Shown here: in pieces, positions 32,688 through 41,891 of the stretch
Numbering within the stretch: the stretch's first letter is position 1
Layout of the letters: every line of letters begins with the position of its first letter
Assembly (NCBI GenBank): GCA_023388495.1
Contig: JAEWGC010000026.1
Span: 1-50,792, forward strand
Length of the DNA stretch: 50,792 nucleotides
Direction of reading: 5' to 3'
From: Bacillota bacterium
GTDB lineage: Bacteria > Bacillota > Clostridia > Tissierellales > Tissierellaceae
The notes under the pieces: model-generated
Databases searched by the model: none
What the model was told of the DNA's origin: nothing
Seen by the model: only the letters and a program-made list of their open reading frames with translations
Translations under genes and position numbers: made by a program

Positions 32688-33713
32688 GTGGCTAAATGGT
32701 TAGATGGTGAAGGCAAGGAAGAAGATGTAGTGGTTAGTACTAGATTGAGACTTGCAAGAAATATAGCTAATTATAAATTTCCAGATTTTATGACTACAGA
32801 TGAATCAGAGTTTGTTACAGAAGAAGTTCTAGGTGTTATGAAAAATAGCAAAGAGATATATAGATTTTATAGGGTTAAAGATTTACAAGAATTAGAGAGA
32901 GCTGTATTTGTTGAGGAGCATTTAATAAGTCCAAACCTTGCAGGAAGTGTAAGAAATGGAAGCTTTCTTTTAAGAGATGACGAGAAGTCAACTATAATGA
33001 TTAACGAGGAAGACCACATTCGAGTACAAGTCTTACTCTATGGATTAAATTTTGAAGATGGTTGGGAATTTTGTTCTCGTATAGATGATTCTCTAGAAGA
33101 AAATATTGAATATGCCTTTCATGATAAATTTGGATATTTGACTTCATGTCCAACCAATGCAGGAACAGGCCTTAGGGCTTCAGTGATGGTACACCTTCCT
33201 TGTTTAGCAATGACAGGTCATATAAATACTATAATAGATGGATTAAGTAAAATAGGTTTGACTGCAAGAGGTCTTTATGGTGAAGGATCTAAGGCATTAG
33301 GGCATCTTTTTCAAATATCTAATCAAACTACCTTAGGGGAAAAGGAAGAAGATATTATAAAAAAATTAAATAAGGTAATATTACAAATAGTAGCAAGAGA
33401 AAGAAGCACTAGGGCTTATATGATGGATAAGAAAAAACTAGAGTTAGAAGATAAGGTGTTCAGATCACTTGGAATTTTAAATTATAGTAGGCTCATATCT
33501 TCTACGGAGGCTATGACTCATTTGTCTAATGTTAAACTTGGATGTGATATGGGCATAATAACTGGTATGAATCCTAAGGATATAGTAAAACTAATGATAA
33601 ATATACAGCCTGCTAGTATACAAGCAAACTTGCATAGGGATATGATAAAAGATGAAAGAGATATGTATAGAGCACAGATAATAAGAAATAATTTAATTAA
33701 TATGGAGGGATAG
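32688..33713 (+). CDS. mcsB: Protein arginine kinase McsB
   Basis: Phosphorylates arginine residues of damaged proteins, marking them for ClpC-ClpP. About 341 residues with phosphagen-kinase motifs: VVSTRLRLARN at the nucleotide site, SCPTNAGTGLRASVMVHLP with the active-site Cys, and ERSTRAYM. The allosteric phosphoarginine pocket motif RDxxRA is present as RDMYRA near the C-terminus. GTG 32688 is preferred to GTG 32679 because GAGAGGTGAT precedes it at proper spacing. It follows mcsA with overlapping or nearly overlapping ends. Confidence 0.95.
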   Translation: MAKWLDGEGKEEDVVVSTRLRLARNIANYKFPDFMTTDESEFVTEEVLGVMKNSKEIYRFYRVKDLQELERAVFVEEHLISPNLAGSVRNGSFLLRDDEKSTIMINEEDHIRVQVLLYGLNFEDGWEFCSRIDDSLEENIEYAFHDKFGYLTSCPTNAGTGLRASVMVHLPCLAMTGHINTIIDGLSKIGLTARGLYGEGSKALGHLFQISNQTTLGEKEEDIIKKLNKVILQIVARERSTRAYMMDKKKLELEDKVFRSLGILNYSRLISSTEAMTHLSNVKLGCDMGIITGMNPKDIVKLMINIQPASIQANLHRDMIKDERDMYRAQIIRNNLINMEG

Positions 33714-33718
33714 TAGAT

Positions 33719-36145
33719 ATGGCAATGTTTGGAAGATTTACTGAAAGAGCACAAAGGGCAATACTCTTATCCCAAGAAGAGGCTAAGGGTCTAAAACATA
33801 ATTATGTAGGTACAGAGCATCTATTATTAGGACTAATAGCTGAAGGAGAAGGTGTAGCGGCGAAGGCATTGCTACAACTAGGTGTTACCTTAGATAAGGC
33901 TAGACAAGAAGTGGTTTCTGCTATTGGGGAAGGTCAATATGGTGCAGATATTTTAGGATTTACTCCTAGGACCAAGAGAATATTTGAATTAGGCTTTGTT
34001 GAGGCAAGAAATCTAGGGCATAATTATGTAGGTACAGAGCATTTATTACTTGGCCTATTATCTGAAGGTGAAGGAGTTGCAATTGTCGTATTAAAAAAAC
34101 TAGGAGTAGATATAGAAAAGTTAGGAGAATTAGTCCTTAGTATGATAACGGATGTAAATCCAAAGCAGGGACAAAATACAGAAGGTATGAATCAAAACAC
34201 TCCTAACTTAGGTAAATATAGTACTGATTTAAACAAATTAGCATCTTCTGGGAAAGTTGATCCTGTTATTGGTAGAACAAAGGAGATAGAAAGAGTAATT
34301 CAAGTTTTAAGTAGGAGAACTAAGAACAATCCTGTTCTTATTGGAGAGCCAGGTGTAGGGAAGACTGCTATTGCAGAAGGTTTAGCGCAAAAGATAGTAG
34401 AAGGTCAAGTACCTGAGATTATAAAGGATAAAAGAGTCCTTACTTTAGACTTACCAGGAATGATTGCAGGAGCAAAATATAGAGGTGAATTTGAAGATAG
34501 ATTAAAGTCTGTAATGAAAGAGCTAAAGGAAGCTGGAGATGTTATACTTTTCATAGATGAATTGCATACAATAGTAGGCGCAGGAGCTGCTGAAGGAGCT
34601 ATAGATGCTTCAAATATATTAAAACCTGTATTAGCACGAGGAGATCTACAAGTAGTTGGAGCAACAACAATAGATGAATATAGAAAGTATATTGAGAAGG
34701 ATTCAGCTCTAGAAAGAAGGTTTCAGCCTATTATGGTTGAAGAGCCTAATGTAGAAGATACTATCAAGATATTAGAAGGTCTAAGAGATAGGTATGAGGC
34801 TCATCATAGAGTTAAAATAACAGATGAGGCCATCAAAGCAGCTGCTGAGTTATCAAGCAGATATATAACAGATAGATTTTTACCTGATAAAGCTATTGAT
34901 TTAATAGATGAGGCAGCTTCTATGATTAGAATAAATTCTTATGTAGCACCAGAAGAGTTGAAGAATTTAGAAGAAAGATTAGAAGAACTATCTCAGGAAA
35001 AAGAAGAAGCAATAAATACCCAGAACTATGAAAAGGCAGCAAAGATAAGGGATATGGAAAGACAGGTAAAGGAAGAGTTACAAAATAATAAGGTTAAATG
35101 GCAACAAGAAAAGCAAACATCAAGTATGGTAGTTGGTTATGATGAGATTGCTAAGGTAGTATCTAGTTGGACAGGAGTACCAGTAACTAAAATGACTACA
35201 GAGGAAAGTGAAAGGTTGTTAAACCTAGAAAATATATTACATGAAAGAGTAGTTGGGCAAGAGCAGGCTGTAAGGGCAATAGCTAGTGCAGTAAGAAGAT
35301 CAAGGGTTGGACTCAAGGATCCAAAGAAGCCAGTGGGTAGTTTTATATTTGTAGGACCTACAGGAGTGGGTAAAACATATTTGGCTAAAGCTTTAGCAGA
35401 AGCTTTATTTGGTGATGAGGATGCTATGATAAGGATTGATATGTCGGAGTATATGGAAAAACACTCTGTATCAAGACTTGTAGGTTCACCTCCTGGATAT
35501 GTTGGATATGATGAGGGTGGACAGTTAACTGAGGCAGTGAGAAGAAAACCATATGCAGTAGTTTTATTTGATGAAATAGAAAAGGCGCATCCAGATGTAT
35601 TTAATATGCTTCTACAAATATTAGATGATGGAAGACTTACTGATTCAAAGGGAAGAACTGTAGACTTCAAGAACACTGTAATTATAATGACTTCCAATGT
35701 GGGTGCAACATCCATTAGAAAACAAAATGTATTAGGTTTTTCTACAGGCAGAGAAGATAATAGAGAAGAATATGAAAAGATGAAGGATACAATAACTGAG
35801 GAATTAAAAAGAACATTTAGACCTGAGTTTTTAAACAGACTAGATGAAATTATAGTATTCCATAGCTTAGAAGAAGAACATGTAAAAGAAATTGTTGACA
35901 TTATGATAAAGGATTTAGAAAAACGTCTTCTAAAAATTGGAGTTAAGATAGACGTATCAGAGAACACAAAAAACTATATTGCTAGTAAGGGATTTGATGC
36001 AGTCTATGGAGCAAGACCACTTGAAAGAACCATAAGAAAAATGATAGAAGACCAACTGGCTGAAGAGATATTGAAAGGCAATGTATCTAAGGAAGATGAT
36101 ATTATCATCGACTTTGAAAATGATAAACTAGCATTCAAAAAGTAG
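33719..36145 (+). CDS. clpC: ATP-dependent Clp protease ATPase subunit ClpC
   Basis: AAA+ unfoldase of 808 residues that works with ClpP. Two N-terminal repeats (HNYVGTEHLLLGL occurs twice, binding phosphoarginine in Bacillus ClpC), D1 Walker A GEPGVGKT with Walker B VILFIDELH, a coiled-coil middle domain with a UVR-like stretch (QNYEKAAKIRDMERQVKEEL), and D2 with GPTGVGKT and LFDEIEKAHPDVFNMLLQIL. It ends with the family-typical C-terminal small domain. Last gene of the CtsR operon proper; radA follows 86 bases later after an imperfect GGACGGC/GCCGTTCC hairpin (about 36190-36211). Confidence 0.97.
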   Translation: MAMFGRFTERAQRAILLSQEEAKGLKHNYVGTEHLLLGLIAEGEGVAAKALLQLGVTLDKARQEVVSAIGEGQYGADILGFTPRTKRIFELGFVEARNLGHNYVGTEHLLLGLLSEGEGVAIVVLKKLGVDIEKLGELVLSMITDVNPKQGQNTEGMNQNTPNLGKYSTDLNKLASSGKVDPVIGRTKEIERVIQVLSRRTKNNPVLIGEPGVGKTAIAEGLAQKIVEGQVPEIIKDKRVLTLDLPGMIAGAKYRGEFEDRLKSVMKELKEAGDVILFIDELHTIVGAGAAEGAIDASNILKPVLARGDLQVVGATTIDEYRKYIEKDSALERRFQPIMVEEPNVEDTIKILEGLRDRYEAHHRVKITDEAIKAAAELSSRYITDRFLPDKAIDLIDEAASMIRINSYVAPEELKNLEERLEELSQEKEEAINTQNYEKAAKIRDMERQVKEELQNNKVKWQQEKQTSSMVVGYDEIAKVVSSWTGVPVTKMTTEESERLLNLENILHERVVGQEQAVRAIASAVRRSRVGLKDPKKPVGSFIFVGPTGVGKTYLAKALAEALFGDEDAMIRIDMSEYMEKHSVSRLVGSPPGYVGYDEGGQLTEAVRRKPYAVVLFDEIEKAHPDVFNMLLQILDDGRLTDSKGRTVDFKNTVIIMTSNVGATSIRKQNVLGFSTGREDNREEYEKMKDTITEELKRTFRPEFLNRLDEIIVFHSLEEEHVKEIVDIMIKDLEKRLLKIGVKIDVSENTKNYIASKGFDAVYGARPLERTIRKMIEDQLAEEILKGNVSKEDDIIIDFENDKLAFKK

Positions 36146-36231
36146 ACTCTGCACACCTATTATACTTCCTGCGGAGCAAATTAAAGTAGGGGACGGCTTT
36201 GGTGCCGTTCCTCAATATTATGGGGGAAAAT

Positions 36232-37608
36232 ATGAAGAAAAAGACCATATTTAAATGTGAAAATTGTGGATATCAAAGTAGTGGAATTCTAGGTAGATGT
36301 CCAGAGTGCAATTCTTGGCATAGCATTAAAGAAACTATACTTGAAGAAAGAAAGGGAACTCCTAGTTCTAGGGTAAGAGTAGAAAAAAAACCTATTAAAA
36401 GATTACAAGATGTAGTAGCTACAAACAGTGATAGGATTATAACTAATATAAATGAATTCAATAGAGTAATGGGAGGGGGTATAGTTAAAGACTCAATAAC
36501 TATACTTTCGGCAAAACCAGGGGCTGGAAAATCTACATTACTATTACAGGTAGCAAATGATTTAGCTAAGATGGGTTATAAGGTTTTGTATGCATCAGGT
36601 GAAGAAAGTGAATCCCAGATAAAGGGAAGAGCTGACAGAATTATAGAGAGGATTAATTCTAATGTATGGGTAATGTCTGATAATAGCATGGATAATGTTT
36701 TAGAGACCATAGGAGAAATAGATCCAGAACTAATTATCATAGATAGTATTCAAACCTTTACACTTGAAGAATTTTCTAACTCTAGGGCTGGATCTCCTAC
36801 TCAAACAATGGAATGTGCAAATGCCTTAGTCCAAGTAGCCAAAAATCCAGACAGGCCTAGGGCTGTTATCTTAGTAGGACAAATGACAAAGGAAGATGAG
36901 ATAGCGGGAGTTAGAGCTTTGGAGCATTTAGTAGATGCTGTACTAATTATAGAAGGTGAAAGTGGAGAAGAATTGAGAACCTTATTAACTACCAAAAATA
37001 GATATGGCTCTACTGGTGAAATGGGTTTTTTCTATATAACAGATAAAGGGATGATTTCTATAGATAATCCTTCTGAATACTTTATGACAAGTAGAGAGGG
37101 AAATAATATTATGCCGGGTAGTTCTATTACAGTTGTTAGAGAAGGAACTAGGCCAATTATTTTGGAAATAGAGAGCTTGGTATCGGATTCCTTTACTCCA
37201 TATCCATCAAGAATAGGAGAAGCCCTTAAAAGAGAACAACTAAATACTCTAGTATCAATAATAGAACAAAGGGCTGGAATAAAATTCTATGATAAAAATG
37301 TAGTTATAAAAACTACAGGTGGAATAAAATTAAAAGAGCAAGCATCAAATCTTGCTGTACTTATGAGCATAGTATCTTCAGTAAAACATAAGGGTATACC
37401 AAACGATACTGTTTTTATAGCAGATGTTGGATTAACTGGAGAATTAAAGAGGGTCCCATCCCTTGAAGGTAGAATTAGAGAGTTAGATAGAATGGGATTT
37501 AAAAGAGCATATGTAGCTCCTAACAGTGGAAAGGGAATAAAGACAACAAATCTTAAGATTATAGAATTGGAAACCCTAAGAGATGTAATAAAGGATATAT
37601 TTGATTAA
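36232..37608 (+). CDS. radA: DNA repair protein RadA
   Basis: Branch-migration ATPase of 458 residues acting with RecA. An N-terminal zinc finger (FKCENCGYQSSGILGRCPEC), Walker A AKPGAGKST, the RadA signature KNRYGS and a C-terminal Lon-protease-like domain (IADVGLTGELKRVPSLEGRI) are all seen. ATG 36232 follows GGGGG and begins MKKKTIFKCENCG as in relatives; an upstream in-frame reading from 36199 lacks support. In many Firmicutes radA follows clpC, as here. Confidence 0.96.
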   Translation: MKKKTIFKCENCGYQSSGILGRCPECNSWHSIKETILEERKGTPSSRVRVEKKPIKRLQDVVATNSDRIITNINEFNRVMGGGIVKDSITILSAKPGAGKSTLLLQVANDLAKMGYKVLYASGEESESQIKGRADRIIERINSNVWVMSDNSMDNVLETIGEIDPELIIIDSIQTFTLEEFSNSRAGSPTQTMECANALVQVAKNPDRPRAVILVGQMTKEDEIAGVRALEHLVDAVLIIEGESGEELRTLLTTKNRYGSTGEMGFFYITDKGMISIDNPSEYFMTSREGNNIMPGSSITVVREGTRPIILEIESLVSDSFTPYPSRIGEALKREQLNTLVSIIEQRAGIKFYDKNVVIKTTGGIKLKEQASNLAVLMSIVSSVKHKGIPNDTVFIADVGLTGELKRVPSLEGRIRELDRMGFKRAYVAPNSGKGIKTTNLKIIELETLRDVIKDIFD

Positions 37609-37613
37609 AATAC

Positions 37614-37645
37614 AAAATAGGCTAGACGACTCTAGCCTATTTTTC
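37614..37645. terminator. Bidirectional terminator after radA
   Basis: Thirteen-base stem AAAATAGGCTAGA/TCTAGCCTATTTT with a CGAC loop, with T and A tracts on both sides, between convergent genes. Confidence 0.92.
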
Positions 37646-37668
37646 ATACTTTAAAATTAATATCAATT

Positions 37669-38085
37669 CTATTTTAAACTAAAAACACCAAGGGTTTTAA
37701 TAGTATTATATTCCCTTTCTAAGATTTCATCCATATTCAAATCTAATGAGTTGCATAAGGCAGCTAGGTAAAAAATATATGAACCAATTTCTTCGTTAAG
37801 AACATCCTTACATCCATCACAAATATTGCCTTCTACATGAGTTTTGGCAGCCTTTAACATTTCTTCAAATGTATCCTTACTATAATCCTGCTTAGTAGCA
37901 TTGATAGAAATACACCCACAAGAAGTAACGGATTTTGCCACAGCTCTATTAATTCGAGCATTATACTCATCAAGTTTTGTTATTATATCTAATATACTTT
38001 TATGTCTAATAAGAACCTTAGAGACTTGGTCTTGAAAATCTTTACATATTGAATTAGCATCTGTGTTCGTAATATTGTCACTCAT
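37669..38085 (-). CDS. Conserved clostridial protein of unknown function (MazG-like outline)
   Basis: About 138 residues, helical and soluble. It contains VTSCGCISINATKQ and EGNICDGCKDVLNEEIGSYI, giving two Cys pairs that could bind metal, and a C-terminal IFYLAALCNSLDLNMDEILE that resembles the helices of MazG-like proteins. Similar proteins are found in this position (between radA and carD) in related genomes and have been labelled DUF1573 in annotations I recall, but I am not certain of the label. The ATG at 38085 follows GGGAGTGGAG; a start six codons upstream lacks a ribosome binding site. Confidence 0.72.
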   Translation of the reverse strand: MSDNITNTDANSICKDFQDQVSKVLIRHKSILDIITKLDEYNARINRAVAKSVTSCGCISINATKQDYSKDTFEEMLKAAKTHVEGNICDGCKDVLNEEIGSYIFYLAALCNSLDLNMDEILEREYNTIKTLGVFSLK

Positions 38086-38232
38086 ATTCTCCACTCCCGT
38101 CAAAAGATTATTTGCTATACATCAATTATACTTATGAAGACAAGCAGTTGTCAAATATTTCTATCAATTTATTATAAAAGATTTTGAAAATAAGGGATCT
38201 ATAATAACTTTTTAAAATACTAAGAAAAGGGA

Positions 38233-38262
38233 TTGACAACTGAAATGTGTCTGTGATACAAT
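38233..38262 (+). promoter_or_regulatory. Sigma-A promoter of the carD-like gene
   Basis: TTGACA at 38233-38238 and TACAAT at 38257-38262, 18-base spacer. The predicted leader before the ATG at 38329 is about 60 bases. Confidence 0.82.
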
Positions 38263-38328
38263 ATAAACTTTACAATTTCAGCAAAATGATGTATAATAGG
38301 ATAGAATAGGAAAATAGGAGGTTTTCAA

Positions 38329-38856
38329 ATGTTTAATATTGGAGATAAAGTAGTATATCCTATGCATGGTGCTGGAATTATTGAAGGCATAGAAGAAAGA
38401 GAAATCTTAGGTGAAAAAAGAAGATATTTCATTATGAGAATGCCTATTGGGGATATGAAGGTTATGGTTCCAGTAGACAATATTGAAGAAGTTGGTGTAA
38501 GAGAAATAATAAATAACACAGAATTAGATAAGGTAATTTCTATACTTAAGGGCAGTAAAACAGCTATGCCTCAGAACTGGAATAGAAGATATAGAATAAA
38601 TATGGATAGGATAAAATCTGGAGATATATTCGAAATTGCAGCAGTTGTTCGAAATCTTCTAACCATGGATATGGAAAAAGGTTTATCAACAGGTGAAAGA
38701 AAGATGTTAAGCTCTGCCAAACAGATGCTGTTATCTGAGATGGTTTTAGTAGCAGATTCTGATGTTGACAAAATTGAGCAATTAGTACTAGAAGCAATTA
38801 AGTGTCAAGAAGAAGACGAAGAAGACGAAAAAGATGAAGATGCTACAGAAAATTAA
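38329..38856 (+). CDS. CarD/CdnL-family transcriptional regulator
   Basis: A 175-residue RNA-polymerase-binding regulator. The N-terminal Tudor-like RNAP-interaction domain reads FNIGDKVVYPMHGAGIIEGI, then EKRRYFIMRMPIGDMKVMVP; the C-terminal helical DNA-binding part includes ILKGSKTAMPQNWNRRYRIN and MEKGLSTGERKMLSSAKQML. The tail is strongly acidic (EEDEEDEKDEDATEN). CarD proteins stabilise open promoter complexes, often at rRNA promoters. A long strand of housekeeping genes follows. Confidence 0.92.
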   Translation: MFNIGDKVVYPMHGAGIIEGIEEREILGEKRRYFIMRMPIGDMKVMVPVDNIEEVGVREIINNTELDKVISILKGSKTAMPQNWNRRYRINMDRIKSGDIFEIAAVVRNLLTMDMEKGLSTGERKMLSSAKQMLLSEMVLVADSDVDKIEQLVLEAIKCQEEDEEDEKDEDATEN

Positions 38857-38930
38857 TTAACAAAATACAAAGATAGGGTTTATTTTATTGAAAAATTGGT
38901 AATAAATATATACTAGTAGGAGGTGAATTG

Positions 38931-40025
38931 ATGATTGATAAAATTTTGAAAGGAGTCATTGGATTAGTAGGGGCCTTAATGGGATTTAGTATTCTAACTC
39001 TATTTGTCAACCTAGGTATTGTTGAAATGTCTAGAGGTGGATGGCTTAACTTAATAATACATCTAGGTGTTTCTATTTTATTTGGAATTATATTCTTTTC
39101 TTTATCATCAAGAATGATTGATAGAGGTAGAAAGTTAGTTAAATTAATTGAAAATGAATTAGAAAAATTTTCTGCCTATGATATTACAATATCTTCTGTA
39201 GGTCTTATTGTTGGATTGGTAATAGCGTTTTTATTGTCTCAGCCACTAAATAGCTTAGGAATTCCGTATATTGGAGTAATCGCATCTATTATATTATATA
39301 GCATGTTTGGATACTTAGGATTGACTATTCCTCATAGAAAAAGGGATGATATATCTTCAACTCTAGGAAATATAAAGAGAAGTCCTAAAGATAAAACAAA
39401 GACTCAAAATAGAGTATACCCTAAGATATTGGACACATCTGTAATAATTGATGGCAGAATAGCTGATATTTGTAAGACTGGATTTATTGAAGGACCTCTC
39501 ATTATTCCAGAATTTGTATTAGAAGAATTGCAACATATTGCAGATTCATCAGACTCTCTAAAAAGAAACCGAGGAAGAAGAGGTCTAGATATTTTAAACA
39601 AGATACAAAAGGAATTGGATATTGAGGTAATAATAAATGATAAGAAGTTTGATGATGTTCAAGAAGTTGATTCAAAACTTCTAAAGTTAACTCAACTACT
39701 TAAAGGAAAAATAATAACAAACGATTATAATTTGAACAAGGTAGCAGAAGTACAAGGAATATCCGTACTCAATATCAATGAACTAGCCAATGCTGTAAAA
39801 CCAGTAGTATTGCCGGGAGAAGAAATGTTTGTACAGGTGGTAAGAGATGGTAAGGAGTTAGGTCAAGGCCTCGCGTATCTAGATGATGGTACCATGATAG
39901 TCGTAGAAAGTGGTAGAAAATTTATCGGAGAAACTATAGACGTAGTGGTAACATCAGTTCTACAAACATCTGCTGGAAGAATGATATTTGCTAAACCAAA
40001 ATCAATGATAGATAGAGCAGTTTAA
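38931..40025 (+). CDS. PIN/TRAM-domain membrane protein (YacL-like)
   Basis: About 364 residues. Four N-terminal membrane segments (LKGVIGLVGALMGFSILTL and following), a PIN nuclease-like domain (about 158-270) with the acidic residues of LDTSVIIDGRIADI and IITNDYNLNKVAEVQG, and a C-terminal TRAM RNA-binding domain (about 300-355, GLAYLDDGTMIVVESGRKFI). The family is conserved beside carD and ispD in Firmicutes; it may be an RNA nuclease held at the membrane. ATG 38931 follows AGGAGGTGAAT. Confidence 0.92.
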   Translation: MIDKILKGVIGLVGALMGFSILTLFVNLGIVEMSRGGWLNLIIHLGVSILFGIIFFSLSSRMIDRGRKLVKLIENELEKFSAYDITISSVGLIVGLVIAFLLSQPLNSLGIPYIGVIASIILYSMFGYLGLTIPHRKRDDISSTLGNIKRSPKDKTKTQNRVYPKILDTSVIIDGRIADICKTGFIEGPLIIPEFVLEELQHIADSSDSLKRNRGRRGLDILNKIQKELDIEVIINDKKFDDVQEVDSKLLKLTQLLKGKIITNDYNLNKVAEVQGISVLNINELANAVKPVVLPGEEMFVQVVRDGKELGQGLAYLDDGTMIVVESGRKFIGETIDVVVTSVLQTSAGRMIFAKPKSMIDRAV

Positions 40026-40048
40026 GACCCTGTCGGGTCTTTTTTCTT
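40024..40048 (+). terminator. Terminator after the PIN/TRAM gene
   Basis: Stem AAGACCC/GGGTCTT with TGTC loop, followed by TTTTTCTTTTTT. Confidence 0.88.
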
Positions 40049-40091
40049 TTTTGAGGTAATAATAATTATTGTTTATTGTTACAATATACTG

Positions 40092-40100
40092 TGTTATAAT
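40092..40100 (+). promoter_or_regulatory. Extended -10 promoter of ispD-ispF
   Basis: TGT-TATAAT forms an extended -10; a TTATTG-like element 16 bases upstream may act as -35. It lies 20 bases before the ispD start. Confidence 0.55.
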
Positions 40101-40119
40101 ACTCTAAGAGGTGAATAAG

Positions 40120-40860
40120 ATGTATAAAAACTACTATGTATCTGTTATTATTGCTGCTGCAGGGATGAGTAATAGAATGGGAAGCAGAATAAATAAACAG
40201 TTTATAGCTATAGGTGGTAAACCTATACTTGCTCATACAATTGAAAAATTTGAAGAATGCAGATACATTGATGAAGTAATTCTAGTAGCTAAGGAAGAAG
40301 AGATTGAATACTGTAGAAAAGAAATAGTTAAGAAATATAGATTTAATAAAGTTGCAAATATAATTAGAGGCGGAAAAGAAAGACAAGATTCAATATATAA
40401 TGGAATATTAGCGTTAAATGAAAAATCAAATATTGTTTTGACTCATGATGGAGCTAGACCATTTGTTAAGATTGAAAATATTGAGGATGGTATAAAGGGT
40501 ACTATTGAACATGGAGCCTGCGTCATAGGGGTTCCAGTAAAAGATACAATTAAAGTAGTAGGGGAAAATAAAACCATAGATAATACGCCTCAAAGATCTT
40601 TGTTGTGGGCTGCGCAGACTCCCCAGTGTTTCTTTAAGGATGTACTTGTTAAAGGATATGAAAATGCCATAGCCAGTGGATTTGTTGGTACTGATGATAG
40701 CTCAATAGTTGAGAGAATAGGTCATGATGTTAAGATGATTATGGGGTCTTATGAAAACATTAAAATAACTACTCCTGAGGATATAATTCTTGCTGAATCT
40801 TTAATTAAAGATAAAGATAATATATTTAGAAGAAGAGAGTTTATATTTCAAAGTAGGTAG
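40120..40860 (+). CDS. ispD: 2-C-methyl-D-erythritol 4-phosphate cytidylyltransferase
   Basis: MEP-pathway enzyme that joins CTP and methylerythritol phosphate. About 246 residues; SVIIAAAGMSNRMGSRINKQ is the CTP-binding loop, and IIRGGKERQDSIYNGI, LTHDGARPFV, GVPVKDTIK and LLWAAQTPQCF are the family blocks. ATG 40120 follows AAGAGGTGAATA; a GTG three codons earlier overlaps the ribosome binding site. ispF follows after 17 bases. Confidence 0.95.
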   Translation: MYKNYYVSVIIAAAGMSNRMGSRINKQFIAIGGKPILAHTIEKFEECRYIDEVILVAKEEEIEYCRKEIVKKYRFNKVANIIRGGKERQDSIYNGILALNEKSNIVLTHDGARPFVKIENIEDGIKGTIEHGACVIGVPVKDTIKVVGENKTIDNTPQRSLLWAAQTPQCFFKDVLVKGYENAIASGFVGTDDSSIVERIGHDVKMIMGSYENIKITTPEDIILAESLIKDKDNIFRRREFIFQSR

Positions 40861-40877
40861 TATGGATAGGTGATAAT

Positions 40878-41363
40878 ATGAAAATAGGATTTGGTTATGA
40901 TGTTCATCAACTTGTAGAAGAGAGAAAATTAATTATAGGTGGAGTGGAAATTCCATTTGAGAAAGGACTCTTGGGTCATTCTGATGCAGATGTTCTTATT
41001 CATGCCATAATGGATAGTATTTTAGGTGCATTAGCCCAAGGAGATATAGGAAAGCATTTTCCCGACACAGATATGAAATATAAGGATATAGCTAGTACTT
41101 ACCTTTTATCCCAGGTATTTGAAGTTATGAAGGATAAAGGATATGAGATAGGTAATATAGATGCCACAATAGTAGCGCAAAGACCAAAATTAGCTCCATA
41201 TATTGATGATATGAGGACTATAATAGGGGATATTTTACATACCTCCATAGACAATATAAATATAAAGGCTACTACTACAGAATGGTTAGGTTTTGTAGGT
41301 AGAGAAGAGGGAATTTCTTCTTATAGTGTTTGTTTGCTTAATAAAATAATTGACATAGTATAA
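40878..41363 (+). CDS. ispF: 2-C-methyl-D-erythritol 2,4-cyclodiphosphate synthase
   Basis: MEP-pathway enzyme, 161 residues, trimeric in relatives. The metal site is in GFGYDVHQLV (Asp, His) and GHSDADVLIHAIMDSILGAL (His); DIGKHFPDTD and IKATTTEWLGFVGREEGI complete the signature. It is translated with ispD. Its last codons contain the -35 element of the proS leader promoter. Confidence 0.96.
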   Translation: MKIGFGYDVHQLVEERKLIIGGVEIPFEKGLLGHSDADVLIHAIMDSILGALAQGDIGKHFPDTDMKYKDIASTYLLSQVFEVMKDKGYEIGNIDATIVAQRPKLAPYIDDMRTIIGDILHTSIDNINIKATTTEWLGFVGREEGISSYSVCLLNKIIDIV

Positions 41364-41378
41364 TACTATTAGTATAAT
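41350..41378 (+). promoter_or_regulatory. Consensus sigma-A promoter of the proS T-box leader
   Basis: Perfect TTGACA (41350-41355) and TATAAT (41373-41378), 17-base spacer. The -35 lies in the last codons of ispF. It gives a leader starting near 41385, matching the beginning of the T-box RNA. Confidence 0.88.
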
Positions 41379-41394
41379 GTGGATATATTATATA

Positions 41395-41619
41395 GATGAA
41401 GATGGGAAATAGTAGATATTATAGGTCATAGAGAGGGAGTCAAATGGTGAAAGACTTCTGTCCTCCCTGATATTGAACCTATCCTGGAGTCTTTAAGTCA
41501 AAAGCTTAAACGGTTGTGCGTTATAACTATTGAGTGAACCTTTATTAGGTTTATTAGAGTGGTACCGCGGAATTTAACCTTTCGTCTCTAGAGTAGAGAT
41601 GGAAGGTTTATTTTATTTT
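41395..41619 (+). promoter_or_regulatory. T-box riboswitch, proline-specific, with terminator
   Basis: The T-box sequence GAGTGGTACCGCGG is at 41557-41570 with the UGGU bulge that reads an uncharged tRNA NCCA end. The specifier region reads GAACCTATC; CCT (41478-41480) is a proline codon, in agreement with proS downstream. The terminator is a 14-base stem AACCTTTCGTCTCT (41576-41589) with AGAGATGGAAGGTT and then TTTATTTTATTTTT. Uncharged tRNA-Pro should favour the antiterminator and allow proS transcription. Confidence 0.94.
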
Positions 41620-41639
41620 TATAAATATTTCATGGGAAA

Positions 41640-41821
41640 GAAGATAAAAAGAAAAAACACTCGTTTCCTTCAAGATTTAATATCTTCATCAACTCATTTT
41701 AAAACAGGAAACTAATGGAACGCTTCGCTAAAAGCCCTAGTTTCCAAAACAGTTTTAAAATTTCGTTGGAAGATATTGCAAATCTTTCAGAGGCATTCGC
41801 ACATTTTTTCTTTTTATCTTC
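41640..41821. repeat. 182-nt imperfect palindrome in the proS leader (MITE-like or structured RNA)
   Basis: Perfect 18-base outer arms (41640-41657 GAAGATAAAAAGAAAAAA and 41804-41821, its complement) enclose more paired blocks: AAGATTT/AAATCTT with AATATCTTC/GAAGATATT (41672-41687 with 41769-41786), CAAC/GTTG, ATTTTAAAAC/GTTTTAAAAT (41696-41705 with 41752-41761) and GGAAACTA/TAGTTTCC (41707-41714 with 41738-41745). It lies after the T-box terminator and before the proS ribosome binding site, so it is transcribed whenever antitermination succeeds. No protein coding is evident and no target duplication is obvious. Confidence 0.85.
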
Positions 41822-41891
41822 AGGCTAATTAAAAAGCTAAAATAATTATCAATTATTAATTGTAATTTTAAAATAAGGAGAGTGATTTTTT

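Noticed and set aside
35137..35967. 276-residue minus-strand frame inside clpC
   Set aside because: Shadow of the ClpC coding sequence, Ser-rich, with no translation signal.
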